Below are positions 23,986 through 59,600 of a stretch of DNA of 64,000 bases, piece after piece. The notes under the pieces are model-generated. The model was not told the DNA's origin and made no database searches. It was given only the letters and a program-made list of their open reading frames with translations. This stretch comes from Casuarius casuarius (lineage: Eukaryota > Chordata > Aves > Casuariiformes > Casuariidae), in contig PTFA01000365.1 of the NCBI GenBank assembly GCA_003342895.1, forward strand, positions 584,784 to 648,783, given 5' to 3'. A program made the position numbers and the translations under genes. Numbering within the stretch: the stretch's first letter is position 1; each line of letters begins with the position of its first letter.

Positions 23986-26900
23986 CGGTGTTTGAGCATG
24001 ATGGGAAGGAGCGATCTTATCTGGGCAGAGCCCTGCAGTGATGGTGCCTGGGAGGGTGTGGGCTCCCGGAGCACCCTGGCTGCCAGCCTGTGCCGCTGCC
24101 TGTCCTGCCCGCGCCGGGTGCTGGAGGCCCGAGCTGCAGCCCGGGGAGGGAGAGCTGCTCGTGGCTGTGACGGCGAGCTCCGAGTGGCTCGTTTGATTCT
24201 CTCTTTAGAAGACACTGGTTCAGAGGAGGGCCTGCTTTGGAAGGCTGTTCTCTAATGTGCTTGCAATACAGGTCTGCACTTCCGAGTTGCTTTTCCAGCT
24301 TGGTTGTAACCTGGGCTGCTTATTTAATGAAGCAACATGTCTTTAAGTGGATAACTTGACTNTAAATGAATGTTAAGCTGTAACTAATTTTGTCATATTT
24401 ACAGTTTTGAGCACGTGTGAAATTCCAAACATGCATTTGATAGATTATTAGCTTATCAGACAGACTTAAATACTGTACGTATTCTGCAGTTCCCACAGGT
24501 GTAATTAATGTATAACCTTTATAGAAGGCATTATATTATTGCATAAAATGTTTGCCTAGTAACATTAAGAGGACAACACTTTCTCTTTGGGGAAGAGGCT
24601 GCTATTTTTGAGGCCTCTGTTTCTTAAAAAACTTTATGCCTAGTTTTTACTGATCACCACACTAGTGAAATCGGTAGAACAGTTTATCTCTAAGTGGGGA
24701 AGAAGTTTAGTTATTAATTTGTTAGGCTGAGCATTATGGAGATAAGGCTGTTGCTTATCTGAGAGTAAAGTCGAGAGAGTAATTTTCTTAGCTTCTTAAG
24801 ATACAGATTTCTTCATGGTTCACCTTCTTCCAGAAGCACAGTACTTTGAAAGAGATTGTGAGGTTCCTATGCATATAGTAATCAGAGATGCATCTGCTTT
24901 TTTTGGCCTACAAATTGCGTATGTTAAACTGGAAGATGGAGCCATATTTGATCACACAGTTTAAGCCTGCGAGATGGCAGGAGTAACTTTGCATGGTTGA
25001 ATTGTTGAATCCAGCAGAGTTTTTGATGGTTTTTGTTGTTGTTTTGGGGTTTGGTTTTTTTGCTTTATCCACTTCCGTTCTATACACTTAAGCTATTTTC
25101 ACTGTGAAGCAACGCAAACACAATCTTTACTGAGAGGGAGCTGTGCCTGGCAACTTCAGCTGGTTGCTGTACGATCAGTTAATTTTTCTGCCTGTTTTAA
25201 TGAACTACTATACTGCAGTTCTAAGGCTGGTCTTTTTTTCTTTTATACCTGAGTTTTGAAAATTATTGTGGAAATAATGAAGTCTTACATCAGTTTATTT
25301 CAAAACTGAGTTGCAGGTACAACTTTTGAATGAATTCCATAGTCCTTGAAAATGTCTTACTATAAATCCCATTAGATATAGGAAGAATTCTTTCTTTAGG
25401 TATATCACTTGTTCTCATGAAGCTCCAGGCTGGATAAATTCACAAGACAGCCACTGCAATCCAGTGAGTCTTAACAGTGGGTTTTGAACAGTGCATTTGC
25501 CTTTTAAGTCCCTGCAGTTTATAGCTTTTCACTAAGTCTGATTTCCTATTTCTAGACATTTCTTTTCTTGTTGATAGGTTTGCACAAGTAACAGCATGTA
25601 AAATTCTGTCAAGTCTATAAAATAATGAAGTATAGAAGTCCTTATTTTTCTTACCTGTTATACCAATAAGTGTTAAAAGGTTAACACTTTAGGTGGGTTA
25701 AAAGCAGACTGAAATCTCTCTTGATAAATGCCTCTCTTAGCCTGATTGATATTTGGAGGGGAGCCTTGTAATTCAGGGATAAATAAGCATTGGTGCTGCA
25801 GAGAGTGATAATTCAATAGATGGTACTATTCATTGTGTTACATAATTGGTTTAATACCCAGCATGATATCAGCGAGTACTGGACTGCTGAAGACAGCTTT
25901 GCATAAAATGTAAAACTTTTTGTGAATCTCTAGTATTCTGCTTGCAGTTAAAGATTGTTATTTTACTTTGTTAGCATAGAAATGTTAATTCCTGATTAAA
26001 CATAGTTTAAGAATATTCTTCATCTTTACAATTTATTATATAACCATGGTTAGTATTCCATCCTATAGTTANGTATTTTAAAAGTGGAAGAAAATGATAT
26101 GCAGTAGGTGACTGACAGGTATATTGCAGTGTTTAAATGTTTCAGAGGAGTAGATGCTTCTGTATAAATTAAAGCATTAGGAAAAAAGTCTGTAGATGGC
26201 TTCTTTTATTTAGAGTCTTTTCTTTCTAAAAAAAAAAAAAGTAATTGGGAGAAGAATTGTAATTGGGGAAAGAGTCAGTATATGAAGAAAATCATAAGCA
26301 TCTTAATGCTTTTTCCTCTTCCTTCTCATCTCTCCTTGTGTTCGTTCTTTCCTAGGAGCAGGAACTGAGAGACAGTAGGCAGAAAGAGACCTGGGAATAG
26401 GGAAGGAGCGTATATTAGGAAAATACCTGAATGCAAGAAAAAGCTTTGTTTTTTCCTAGTGGTTGTGACTTATTTCAAAAGGCAAGGAGGCTAATCAGCA
26501 GGAGTAATAAAGGCTGACTGTATGTCAGAGTGTTAGTGTAAAGGAAAGGAAGTGCGAAAGTCAGTTTTTATTGACTGTAACAAGTTAGAGCTTCAGGACA
26601 TTACTGAAATGTGAACAGATACGCACTTACAATACAGTGTCCAGAGGAGTGTTGGACATAGCCCAAACTGCCAGGCCTGTAAAATTCTTAATCTATTTTA
26701 GTAGTTTTAGAATTCCATCAGTGTCTCTATTACTAAATGTCCTTGGTTATTGGAACTGACAGCTATCATAGTAAATGTAGTTTCTTCAAAATGCAGCAAA
26801 ACAGAAGCACTGGGGTGAGTGCGTCATAAAACTGAGAAGTTTCCTAGCATGTGGAGGTGTGCACTTTCCCATAGCCAGCTGTATGTCAGTGTTTGACTTA

Positions 26901-27939
26901 ACAGTAGCTTGTGAAGCAAGAGCATGTGTCTTTTTTGCAAAATGTTTTCTTCTTGGTAATTAAGAACGATGTTCTTGGAAAATGTTCTTAGGAAATATTC
27001 ACTGGTGCTTGGAGCCAAATAAATCTTCGTGCAGTTGTATAATTGCATGAAAGTAGAGGATAATAACTTATGGATCTTTAGTGCCAGAATATGGGAATTT
27101 GGGTAACTGGCTTTAGCATAAAAATATTTTACAAAGTGGAGGAAATAGATGTCACTAGGAAACAAATTATGCAAGAAATACAACAGTCAGTACTCTTGCT
27201 CTTTCTTTTTTTTGTTGTTTTTTGTCTGAAAATGTTGCTCTCAGTGCTTTATAAAATTATATTAGGAACATGAATATCAATTCTGGTGAATTTATCAGAT
27301 ATATAGAATTGTAGTTTACTTTTTAAAAAACTGCTGGAGAGATCAGAGAAACAAGTATTAATTGTTCAAGTTATGCTTTCATGGGTAAAATGACTGAAAT
27401 AAATTGGAATGAGAGATGGGTGAACTATTTCAGAGATCAGTGTAGGAGTAGAAAATTCTTTGAAGTTAGGGTTTTAAAAATCTATTTGTAATTTTTTGTA
27501 AGTCTAAGGTCGTCTTGTTACATGCTGTAGCATTACTTTGTGAAATGTTTGGATACGTATTTGTATATTGGCAATTTTATAAATAACACCTTCCTGTTAG
27601 TGCTAGGTAAAGCAACAGGATTTTGTTACTATAAAGGAAGGAAGCTTGGTTTATTGTCTCGATGCTAAGCAGTGTTTTCTCCCTCCAGGGACTTGCAGAA
27701 ACATCTAGAATGTGTAGGTGTTTCTTTAATCTTGGATAAGGAACTTATTAAACTTTCTGGTGCAGAACTATATGAGCCATGTACTTTTAACAGATGTTAT
27801 CTGCATGAGGAGGGAGTTGTAGGTCTGGTAGACGTTTGTGGCATTCATCAGTTTAAACAGTTTTCAGGTTTGAACATATGCCTTTGCCTTGAAAATCTGA
27901 ATTGTTTCAGGTATTTTATGTAGAAGAAAGGTGGTTCAG

Positions 27940-28170
27940 TGGTGAGTTTGCTACTCTGGGACTTGGGAAACAGGTTCAGCTCACTGCCTTGCCAAAAGCT
28001 GCCTGTGTGGCCTGGGACAAGTTGCTTCTCTGTCCCTCAGTTCCCATACTGAAACTGCAGAATAATAGTAGCTTTCTGCATCACAGAACTGTTACAAGGA
28101 TAAGTCAGTCAGATTTTGATGTGTTCAGGTATGGTAGTAATGTGCAGCGTATAGTTACCTCATGTTATGA
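27940..28170 (+). mobile_element. MIR-like SINE relic in intron 1
   Basis: GTGTGGCCTGGGACAAGTTG then CTTCTCTGTCCCTCAGTTCC, then AGAATAATAGTAG and ACTGTTACAAGGATAAG reproduces the MIR core and 3' half (gtgaccttgggcaagt ... ctgtgcctcagtttcc ... aataatag ... ttgtgaggatt). The clearest MIR relic in the window. Confidence 0.78.
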
Positions 28171-28947
28171 GGGAGAGGTTGAAGTGACTGCACAAGTTAA
28201 GAGCTAAGGTAAATTCCATGCTGAGGGAATAAAGTCAGAAAAAGCACATAAGAGTTTCGACTGAAAACATCTTGAATCAGCTGAAAGAAAGAGAAAAATT
28301 GTTTAAAATTTTAAGGAGTACTGCATTGTTTACTTTCTTAAAAAAAAGTATTAGAATTTTTTTTTAAAAAAAGAACTTAACCCAGGCAGAATTTTTCTTT
28401 GTATTAAGATCCTGTCACACAAGGAACAATAGAAAAGCTGTGTTTGTTCCTGTTCTTCTCTTTGTTTTCAATTTGAGCTAAGCATTACATCTGAATCTTT
28501 TAGCTCTCAATTTTGTTTGTTGGTTCTATTGGAACGATTGTCAAAATCTCTTAAACTCAATCAGATTTATTGACCTTTCATTTAAAAGAGTATAAGGAAA
28601 AATCAACTTCCCCCACCCCCTGAGGGGAAAAAGAAAAAGAATTTGAAGACACTGCTTAGAAGTGATTGCAGTTACTTTATATAGCTGGAAGTATTTGGGG
28701 TTAAGAATCCTTCTGTTGGANATGCAAGATGGTATTGCCATTGCTGTAAACTGAAAGTATAGACTAGAAAGTTTTGCAAAAGAGTTTCCATTGTTGAGAG
28801 TCTACGCCCCCAGGAACGGTCTTTCTATACTGAACAAGATATATGTGATAAACTTACTGGTTTAATATGTAATTATTTTGATGTGTGTGCTCTCCATGAT
28901 TGCTTTGGTCCCCTATACATTTACATCCCACGTCCAAGAAAATATGT

Positions 28948-28977
28948 CTTGTTCAAACTTGTTCAAACTTGTTCAGA
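28948..28977. repeat. Three 10-bp tandem copies
   Basis: CTTGTTCAAA occurs twice perfectly and a third time as CTTGTTCAGA, in intron 1. Confidence 0.9.
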
Positions 28978-30921
28978 CTAGTGACTTAATTAAGTGTTCC
29001 GCTTTTAAGCACTAGAACAGTTACGTGTCAAGTTTGTTATAAGAGTGAGCAGTCCTCTTAAAACTGCACTTCAAAGGATGTTGTTAAATATATTGGTTAA
29101 CTCTCTAAGGAGGTTTATAATAACAAATGGAAACCTACGCTGTACTAACAATTCATTTGGCAAATTATTTTTCATAGCTACTAGCATCTGTGCCTGTGTG
29201 CGTGTGCCAGTGGTGCAAAGTTAAGTGGGGAATGCTTTAAGGATGTTCTATTGCTTCAGAAACGTTTCTGCTTAGTAATGACTTCAAGCTTTGGTTATAC
29301 CTTCTTTTCCTCCCGAGTGTGTTTGTTTTAAATCAAGTTCACTTTACGTGTTAAGTAACTTCTTTATTTATACTGTATTCATACTGAGATATTGGTGCCT
29401 TGATTTTTGGGTGGACGGAAAGGATTTGTTTGGTTGATCTGTTTGTTCCCTTCTTGGGGGAAGGCTGCAGTATAGTATGTTGAAAATTGGCCTGTTGCAC
29501 ATTCATGGTAGTTCAGCATTTCCAGGCATGTTGTTACACATACACAGGACTTCTCATTCTTCTCGAGTGTTTGTGTCTTGCTATGCATGGATCAGACATC
29601 AATCCTGTTAAGTTCCGAGAGCCTGATGGTTTCCTAGTAGTATTGGGAGTACTCTGTAGGTGGAGTACTGTTATTCTCCATATGTATGGTAATTTATTCT
29701 TTGAGAAATACCATCTTTGTACAGAATAATTACTGTGCAGTAAACCTAGTGTTTGTGTCATTGCACATACAGAAGGTAAGGAAGAAGATCAAACAATGTA
29801 TTTTTATGAGACTGTTCTTTTCATTATTTGATACTTCAAATGAACTGAAAAATCAGTTATTTATACTGTTCTAGTTAAAATCTGCAGTTGGTTACAAGCA
29901 TTTAAAATATGCTGTATGCTGAGGTCACTGTAAACAAAATTTCTAAATGTCTTAATCTTGTGTTCAGATGGCTTGTAATATGCTGTGCTGCTAATAAATA
30001 TATATATACATGCTGCTATTTTTTAACAATGTAAGAGTAAGCTCTGAGGATCTTTTCAACTCCTAAGTTTCCTAACTAGTAGGCCTTCTGATTTTTGCAC
30101 ACTGCATAGGAAAAAGGTGTATGTTTATTTGTGCTGGTGACTTTGTGTCCAGGATTTGCTGTATGACTGGAAATGGGCAACACTAGCTCAAAAATGGCTG
30201 GCAAACATTTTACTGTATTTTTAACCAGCATAACCCTTTTTGCATGTTGAACTTCCTTGGGTCAGATAAGCTCCATCAGGATTTGCAGTCTGATGGAAAT
30301 AGGTTTGGTCCTTCAAAGTCATTGGGATGCTTTTGAGAATCTTGCCGTTTTATATTTGAATATAAGTTTTGGTTGAATTTGAAATCGCTGGTGGTGTATG
30401 TAATTGGAATTCTCAAAGTGGTTGGTCTAAATGAAACAGTTACTAGTAATTACATGTTTAAGTAACATTTTGTTGATAACAATACTTCATTTCAAATTGA
30501 AAAAGATTTTGTTTGACTAATAAGCAACAAAATAATGTATGCATATTCCCTGCTTAATTTTAAGGTACTACTGGTTCCATTGATATTTAGAAGTACCTAA
30601 TTTGGCATATTTGGGGTGTTACATATAGCATTTATTTAAAATTTTGAAAAGTCCCATAATAACATTAAAAATACTTGGAATAATAAAAAATCAAATCCAA
30701 ACCTGCGTTATTAAACACTTTCACTGGTCTGTAAATTTAAATGAACAAGCTTTTAAAAACTCATTTTAAAATAACTTAAGTCCAAGTGAGTTAGTATAAC
30801 TATCTTTTCTTTTAACAGTTGCATTTGTGCTTTCTCTTTGGTTATATCTCATTTTTAGTCACTTGGTATTGCCTAGACTTAATACGGAGTGGGGAAAACT
30901 GTACCACTGACTTCTGTATTT

Positions 30922-30943
30922 AAAAAAAAAAAAAAAAAAAAAA
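30922..30943. repeat. Poly-A run (22)
   Basis: Uninterrupted A tract in intron 1. No recognisable retroelement body lies 5' of it. Confidence 0.9.
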
Positions 30944-31131
30944 GTTTGTGATCCTATTTTTCCATTGTCTTTTGACTTTTTTTGTTTTACTCTGTTGATT
31001 TCTGGGCTAGCTCAACTACAAGAGTAGCAGGAAGTAGGGAGATGGTCTGTGTTAATTAACTGCATGCATCTTTTTCATACTTAGTTTCATCTCGGTTGTT
31101 TCTTGCTTCAGTTTGAGTCAACTCTTTTTCA

Positions 31132-31151
31132 CTGGTATATTGTTATACCAG
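31132..31151. repeat. 8-bp hairpin
   Basis: CTGGTATA and TATACCAG around a TTGT loop, in intron 1. Confidence 0.8.
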
Positions 31152-31653
31152 GGGCCCCAGCNCAGTTAGAGATTTTGCTGAATTCAATTTGTACTGAAAG
31201 AAGGTGTATCAAACTGTATACTTTGGTTGTATTTCCTGTTTTAAAATGTTTTATGTTAAAATAACTGTTGATTATATGTGGGTGTTAAAAGTGCCCATGA
31301 TTAATACTCTAGGTTTTAAGAGATAGATTGTATGGGATAAAATGATAGAAATTTGACTCATTGAGGTATACTGGAAAAGAGAGGAATAGCTGGCTATCCT
31401 GTTTTCAAAAATTCTTCCTGGAAAACATAACAGATCAGATGTGTTTTGAAGACAGAATGAAGACTGAGTAAGACTTGAGTGTAGACCACTGTAATTGTTA
31501 GATGATTCATCAGTGCGAATGATGCTTCTCTACTGTGGCTTGGTTTGGTTTGAAGTTGGATTAGATGTTGGGAAGGGGTGTATTGTTTGACATCCCTCCT
31601 AGCCACCTTGAACAGGGATAAGAGAGGTCAGTACTATTGATACTCACAGGGCT

Positions 31654-31682
31654 TTATTATTATTATTATTATTATTATTATT
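31654..31682. repeat. (TTA)n microsatellite
   Basis: About nine TTA units in intron 1. Confidence 0.9.
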
Positions 31683-34600
31683 TTGAAGAGTAGTTTCTTA
31701 TACTTAGGAATTCTTTCCCAGATGAATAGTGGCCTTTTATAGTTATTTTTTCCTTATTCTTGACCACTTTGGAGAAGGAATTTAATTTTAGTGGTCGGTG
31801 TTTTCTGGAGGTTTCTAGTTCTCATCTATAGATATAGTTAAAATGTTAAGAATAGCTTGCATATGCATCAAGCAAAGTTAGGTCTTCTGTTTAATGGACA
31901 CTTACAATATCCATTGTGTCCTGTAGACCAGAAATTAAACCATGAAGGGTGACTGGGAAATGCTCAGCATGCTATTTTAAAATAGTCAGTCCCAAAATAC
32001 CTTCAAGCATCATCTGAATTGTGTCCAGACTCTCTCTCCAACTCCTGGATTAGTGTTTTTCTGCCTTCTCTTGGGCACTTGTGAGGACCTGGTGGATCTG
32101 AGAGATCTGTGAAAAATGAGCAAGGCTGTTGTCTCTGGACTTAAATTATGTATACAGTGTTCTGCCTCTCTACTGGGAAGTTTTCAAGGGGTTGAAAATG
32201 AAGAAACTTGTAAACATCTCAGAAGATTTACGTGGCTTATTTTCAGAGGGTTTTGTGAGCTGCTTGCCTCAGTCCGCCCCCCCCCATCTGTTTTGTCCTG
32301 GAAGCGTGTAAGGAAGAAGGCCTTCGTTGCTGTGTTTTTCAAGGTACAAGCAGGGCAGTCTTGACTCATCTCTTACTCTTGGGAGTCAGTAAGTGGAGCC
32401 TACAGTAAAAGAGAGAAACAACTGGAGAGCTGCTGATTTACAGCAGGAAGCTGACAGTAATTGCATAGGCAAAAGCCGAGAGTACTTAACAATTAAACTG
32501 TCCCTGGAGCCGCAGGAAGGAGCGGAGGAGATTGCTGGGGATACTACTTGCCTTCGCTGTGTAGTGAGGGAGCTGGTTTAAATAGCAGAGCCTGAAGGGG
32601 AAGAGGGGAGAGTGGGTGGGCATGACTCATAACATTATTTTATATTTATTGAATGTAGCTTTATGTTCATCGTTTCAGAGGTGAGTGAGTCGGTAGTAAT
32701 GTATGTTTCTTAATCATCTTAGGTAATTCAAAAAAAGTCTATTCTTGAGATAAGTCCAAAGTTCACAATATTCATAATCAAACAGAGCAGGAAGTACAAG
32801 TGCCAGCCTAAGTTACAAAAATGAAATCAGTAATAAATATACACAGATTTTTGAGGAAAATGCATGTAAAATAAAACTAAAAGGCATTAAGTAGCAGTGA
32901 CTGTCTCGCTTTTTCTTAGTTAAGCTTTCATATAGAAAGTTCAAAGTCTATTCTGGACCCAGGAACTGCACGATCTTTTTATTTATATGAAGTTCCACTG
33001 ACTCTTAACAGGCCTCTGCAGCGGATCAGTGGTCTCTGCCTGCTTTGTGTAAAATTAAGTATTAGCTCTCAAAGGAGAGATTGGACTATAGAACTGTTAG
33101 CATTGTGTGCTACTTTAATACTCTTGCGTAGACTTTGTACTTGAAGATATGGAGGAAGCAATGAAACTGTTAGGGAGTAATGGAGGTGAACTCAAGAGCA
33201 GATGCTGGTGTGAAACTAAAAATAGAAGTTAACGTAGGAGACTTGAAACAGTCTGTGTTGTAAGAGGTGAAACTGGATGCTTGCGTGCCTCTTCAGGTTC
33301 CAGTTGCAGAATCATGCATTTGCAGTTATAAACTGGGCAAAGGTGGTCTGTGCTGTTTGTGTATAGGGATGTCCAGGAGGCCAGCCTTCTGTTTGTGAGG
33401 TGGTCCCTAAGCGTGGAGACATGTTAGTATACGGTATACCCTCCGGGAAGAACAGTGGCGAGGGGAAAGGTGAGAGAAGCCGGGCTGAGGTATGTTCCTA
33501 CTTAAATTACTACATTGCCACTGGAAAGAGGGGGATGTAAAATTTCTAAAATAAGTGATGCGTCCTGTTTGGATTATAACACAACCTCAGAGAAGGAATT
33601 TGAAGGAGGTAAGTTTTTTGAATTCTTATGTGTGAATGTTGATAGACACTACAAAATGGGATTTCAAAAATATTTTAGCTTCTGATTGACTATGACAAGA
33701 ACCAAGAAGGAATGTGTTATGGAGATTTTTTTCTGAAACAGCACTGTATCATTGACACCTGTCTCTTCCCTCCACACTGAGGTGGGGGGAGGCAAAATGA
33801 AGTGTATGTAATCGGTTCTAGATTTGATACCTTTTGTCTCTTTTTTTGCTGGAACTGATGAATTAGGGAAGATCTGGGAGGAAGCACAGCTTTTCCTTTC
33901 TAAGAACTCATCTTTTTTTAGTATCAGACTCTAAAAGTGGGCAAAGGATTTCTTATATTGCTTTGTGGTTTTAGTTTCTGCTGCAGTGAAATAACTAAGT
34001 AGGTGAGTAATTAAGTGCTGTAGAACATGTTTCAGACTTGGACATTTTTGTATTGGAATCCCCTGAAATAATATTTTCATGAGCATTGAAGTATATCTAT
34101 ATAAAATAGCATCCATATTCTGAAAAACGCTTTAAGATAAAATTCCAGTGAATAGTTAGATTGGTGGTCTTCCAGCCAAATTTCCTCATTAACTGGGGGA
34201 TTAACACTGAAGTCTTGTAATTCTTTCAACAAAAATCTTATAAGTAACAGGCTAATAATTCTGTTGCTTTTTTGGTCTGACTAGAGTTGCCAGGAAGGGT
34301 GTCATAGTGGTGGTTTTGTCATATGTGTTGAGTTTCTTTAGCAACTGGAAGAAAATCAAAAATTGATCTAATGTGCATCACTAAATTATGATTTGTTAAT
34401 GAAAGCTGAATAGAATTGGTAATAATTTACAGTGGATTCTTGCTAAAGTGTAATATGATGAAAGCAGTTTTTCAAAACTGAAACGATTATATGCTTTCAC
34501 ATTTGATTTTAATTTTGTAATGTTTGAATTCTTTTTCTTTAAAGAGCATCGCTAGTAGATCTTAGTAATTCTATGAGGAATTTTGAACTAATCTGGAGAA

Positions 34601-36143
34601 AAAAATAAGTTAAAACTTTTTTCTTAGCCTCTAGTTCATCCCATATTTTCCTCAAAGGNAAAAGGAACTGAAAATAATATTTTACGGGCTAAAAATTAGC
34701 TGATAGTACTTTGAAATAGAATATCTATATGGATTTTCTTTTTTCTGCGAGAATTGGTTTGTCAAACAAGAGAGGGCTTTGAGGTTTTGGGATTTTGCCC
34801 TGAAAAAATTAAAGCACCAGAGTAGCTTGACTTCAGTGGAGTTATATGCTCAAAATGGAGTGTTATGTGGTGTGTTTGTGGGTTTTTTTTTTTTTTTAAA
34901 TAGGTGCTCCTATAGGGAAAAGTACTTTGAAAAATTTTATTGGTTTTATTCAGCGATTCTTAATGGGCTTTTATTTTGTTCAGAAACAAGTTTTCCTTGT
35001 TTCACTTTCTTCACATCTGCAGAGAATTCAGCTTAAGCCTGCTTAAACAGGAAACCAACCACCAATATTTGCTTTTTATAGGCACAGGATTTTTCTAGGC
35101 TTCATATACTCTTAATGTTAAGCTGCAGTTGTATCCAGGATGTGCTGTATATTTTGTTGAGGGACCACATGGGACAATTTAGGACGATACTGGTGAATGA
35201 CAGTGTTTATTTTTTTCATTTAAATAAATTAAAAGTATGTGTGATGCCAAGTTCTGCCAGTTTAGAAGTATAACTTAGGGAACAAACATCCTTAAGCTTG
35301 CTCCTAGCTACATGTGTATTTAGAGATGTTACTATAGTGTAAAGTGATCCCATGAACCAGNGTGTGAATTACTAATGAATGTTAGTAACAGTTATGACGT
35401 TGTCTTAGGAATACTCAAGTGTGTGTTTTTACTGTTAGTTATAACCATAACTCAGTTATAGTTTCTCAGACTTGTGATAATTAAGTTGAGGAAGACAATA
35501 AGAAAATTTAGATTACCTTAATAAATTTGGTTACTTTATTGAAGATCAAACCTATGCCTTCAAAGTTCTAAACCACCACTGCATACCTTAAATATGCAGG
35601 CTCCTTTGCCTTCTGTGGCTGAAAAGAACAGATTGGTTTAATGGACAGCTTATACCCATTCAATGTCCTTTCAGGTATATGGAAAATCTTGTATCTCGAA
35701 CAAAAGTGTGTTAACTTTGTTCAATGAATATAATTTTTTTAATTAAAAACTATATATGCATTAAATTCTAAATTTATATGCATTTTAACTCTTTATAAAA
35801 AGACCTGAATTTTTGTAACAGTCTCTCATCAGTATGATATTGCAGCCTCTTCAGCTTTCTGTAAATAATTATTGCAGAATTAAATTTATTAGATGTGACC
35901 CTGATACTGGACTTGGGATACCAGAGACTTAAATCAGCATCAGTAAATTAATTGGTGTTGGGCACCAAAAAGGTTAATAATTACAGGCTGAATTAATTGA
36001 CTCAAAATTGGTTGCTAGAATTTTTTCTAGTATGGTGTTGGAATGATGCTAATCAACAAAAAACTGTTTCTCAAAGTGGTTGAAGCTAGATTTGAACAGT
36101 AGTCTTGAGGAATTAGCGATTAAAAAAGAACAGGTGGTTGCAG

Positions 36144-36173
36144 ATATATGCCTATATCTGTATAGGCATATAT
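36144..36173. repeat. Perfect 13-bp hairpin in intron 1
   Basis: ATATATGCCTATA and TATAGGCATATAT are exact reverse complements around a 4-nt loop TCTG. More TATATGC/GTATATAC text follows to about 36190. Confidence 0.92.
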
Positions 36174-36314
36174 GCGTATATACCTATATGTATTTCTGAT
36201 CTCCCACTCCCCCCAAATAAACACTTTTAAATGTATTTAGCAGTATATCATGTTTTGTGATGTTGCTTCGATATGCAGATACAGCTAGTCATCAGGTATT
36301 TGTCCGTCTTTTAT

Positions 36315-36349
36315 ATTTTTTTTATATATATATATATATATATAAAAAC
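36315..36349. repeat. (TA)n tract with self-complementary flanks
   Basis: About eleven TA units preceded by T-rich and followed by A-rich sequence, making the whole block nearly palindromic and cruciform-prone. Confidence 0.85.
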
Positions 36350-37424
36350 TATATTTACATCAGATAACATTAAGTAATAAAATAGTAAAGGCAGGCAAAG
36401 TTTCAATAATGAAAGCTGGAAACTTTACGATAAGAGAGTCTGAAGTGCTTAAACCTTCTATGTCTGATGTTAAGAATATTTTTAGGTATGTACTGTTCCT
36501 GAATTTTGTAACAAAATGTAAAGAAGGCTGAATCGTTTGTCCTGTTCCTGTAAAGATCGGCATTAGCCTGCTTTTTATCACTTTAAATGTTGGTTTATTG
36601 GCATTTTTAAATTAATGTGGAGATCTACTTTTGGTCTTAGAAAGCTGGCTTTTAAGGTAAAATATCTGTCCCTTAAGATAAAAGGAAGCAAAAAATAATG
36701 TAATAACCAGCAGTAAAATGGATCTGGAAAAGGTGAAGTGGGCAATATGGGAACCAGGTGGTCAGCAGCACAATTTTCTTAAAAAGCTTAGTAGTACGCA
36801 TCAACATTAAAGATTTCGATTTTGGACTAACAAGTGCATCCAGAGTTGTCACTTGCTGCACGTACAATTTTATCTTTACTATTTAATGTATAAGGATGAA
36901 AAAAAGTGTGGTTTTACTGTTAGACTCAACGTTCTTTTCATAGCAGAATTCATGTAAACATTGTTTCTGAAAGCCTTTCTCTTGAATTTGCTTAGGCAAA
37001 ATATGAAAAATTATGTCAGACAGAGCTGCTGACAGAGATCCTTTCTTGACCATGAAAGGCAATGTTCAAAATAAGACGTGTAAGCCGAGCATTATCTAGA
37101 TTTTGTGCGAGTTGTGAAAGAGAATCTTTGGTCATTCTCTGCTGATCTTGTTAAAACTAATAGTCTTGGTTTTCTACTAATACTTACTGCTTTTATCATT
37201 GCATTTAGGGTATTAGATATCCTAAATATGTTTCAAAGAAATAACTCTAAAGTATCTAAAAATTTAGTGGTGATGGGGAAAACATTGAGCTTCATTTACT
37301 CTTCTGTAGTAGCTTTTTTTAAGCTGCTAGTTGAAACTGCTGAAAATGTAGCATATAGGTATAGAACAGTCTTAAAACCAGTAGCAGGAAATTTTGGTTA
37401 ACTTTCATGCTTTTTGCTTTGCAG

Positions 37425-59423
<21,999 letters not shown>

Positions 59424-59537
59424 GAATGGAAGTGTTTGGAGAATGATCCATTTGTTCGGTCCTCTAATTTCCTTCCTTGGACGTTTAACCAAAGAAAATT
59501 ATAGGAAAAAAGAACAAAGAAAACGGAACACTGATTT

Positions 59538-59600
59538 TTATATATATGTATGTGTGTGTATGTACACACGTGTATATATATATGTGTGTGTGTGTGTAAT
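59538..59600 (+). repeat. TA/TG dinucleotide repeat in 3'UTR
   Basis: Alternating TA and TG/CA repeats, including ACACACGTGTATATATATATGTGTGT-like sequence, about 120 bases after the PLEKHA1 stop. A likely polymorphic microsatellite able to fold on itself. Confidence 0.8.

Larger units (their letters stand above)
23986..37424 (+). other. PLEKHA1: PLEKHA1 intron 1 (non-coding)
   Basis: AT-rich sequence with no supported exon. It contains a MIR-like relic near 27940-28170, a poly-A run at 30922-30943, a (TTA)n array at 31654-31682, a perfect 13-bp hairpin at 36144-36173 and a self-complementary TA tract near 36315-36349. A GC-rich block at 24030-24210 is the 3' shoulder of the CpG island. All ORFs here are short and look random. 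Confidence 0.8.

Noticed and set aside
22852..24041. Long ORFs of 353-361 aa on + and 256 aa on -, spanning the gap
   Set aside because: Their length comes from reading 280 N as open codons within a CpG island; the flanking translation is Ala/Arg/Gly-rich GC noise.
27672..28207. Possible 5'UTR or coding exon after TTCTCCCTCCAG in intron 1
   Set aside because: A good acceptor, but no donor or conserved coding follows; the second ORF is a MIR relic in translation.
30922..30943. Poly-A run as the tail of a processed pseudogene or LINE
   Set aside because: No coding remnant, element body or target-site duplication recognised upstream.
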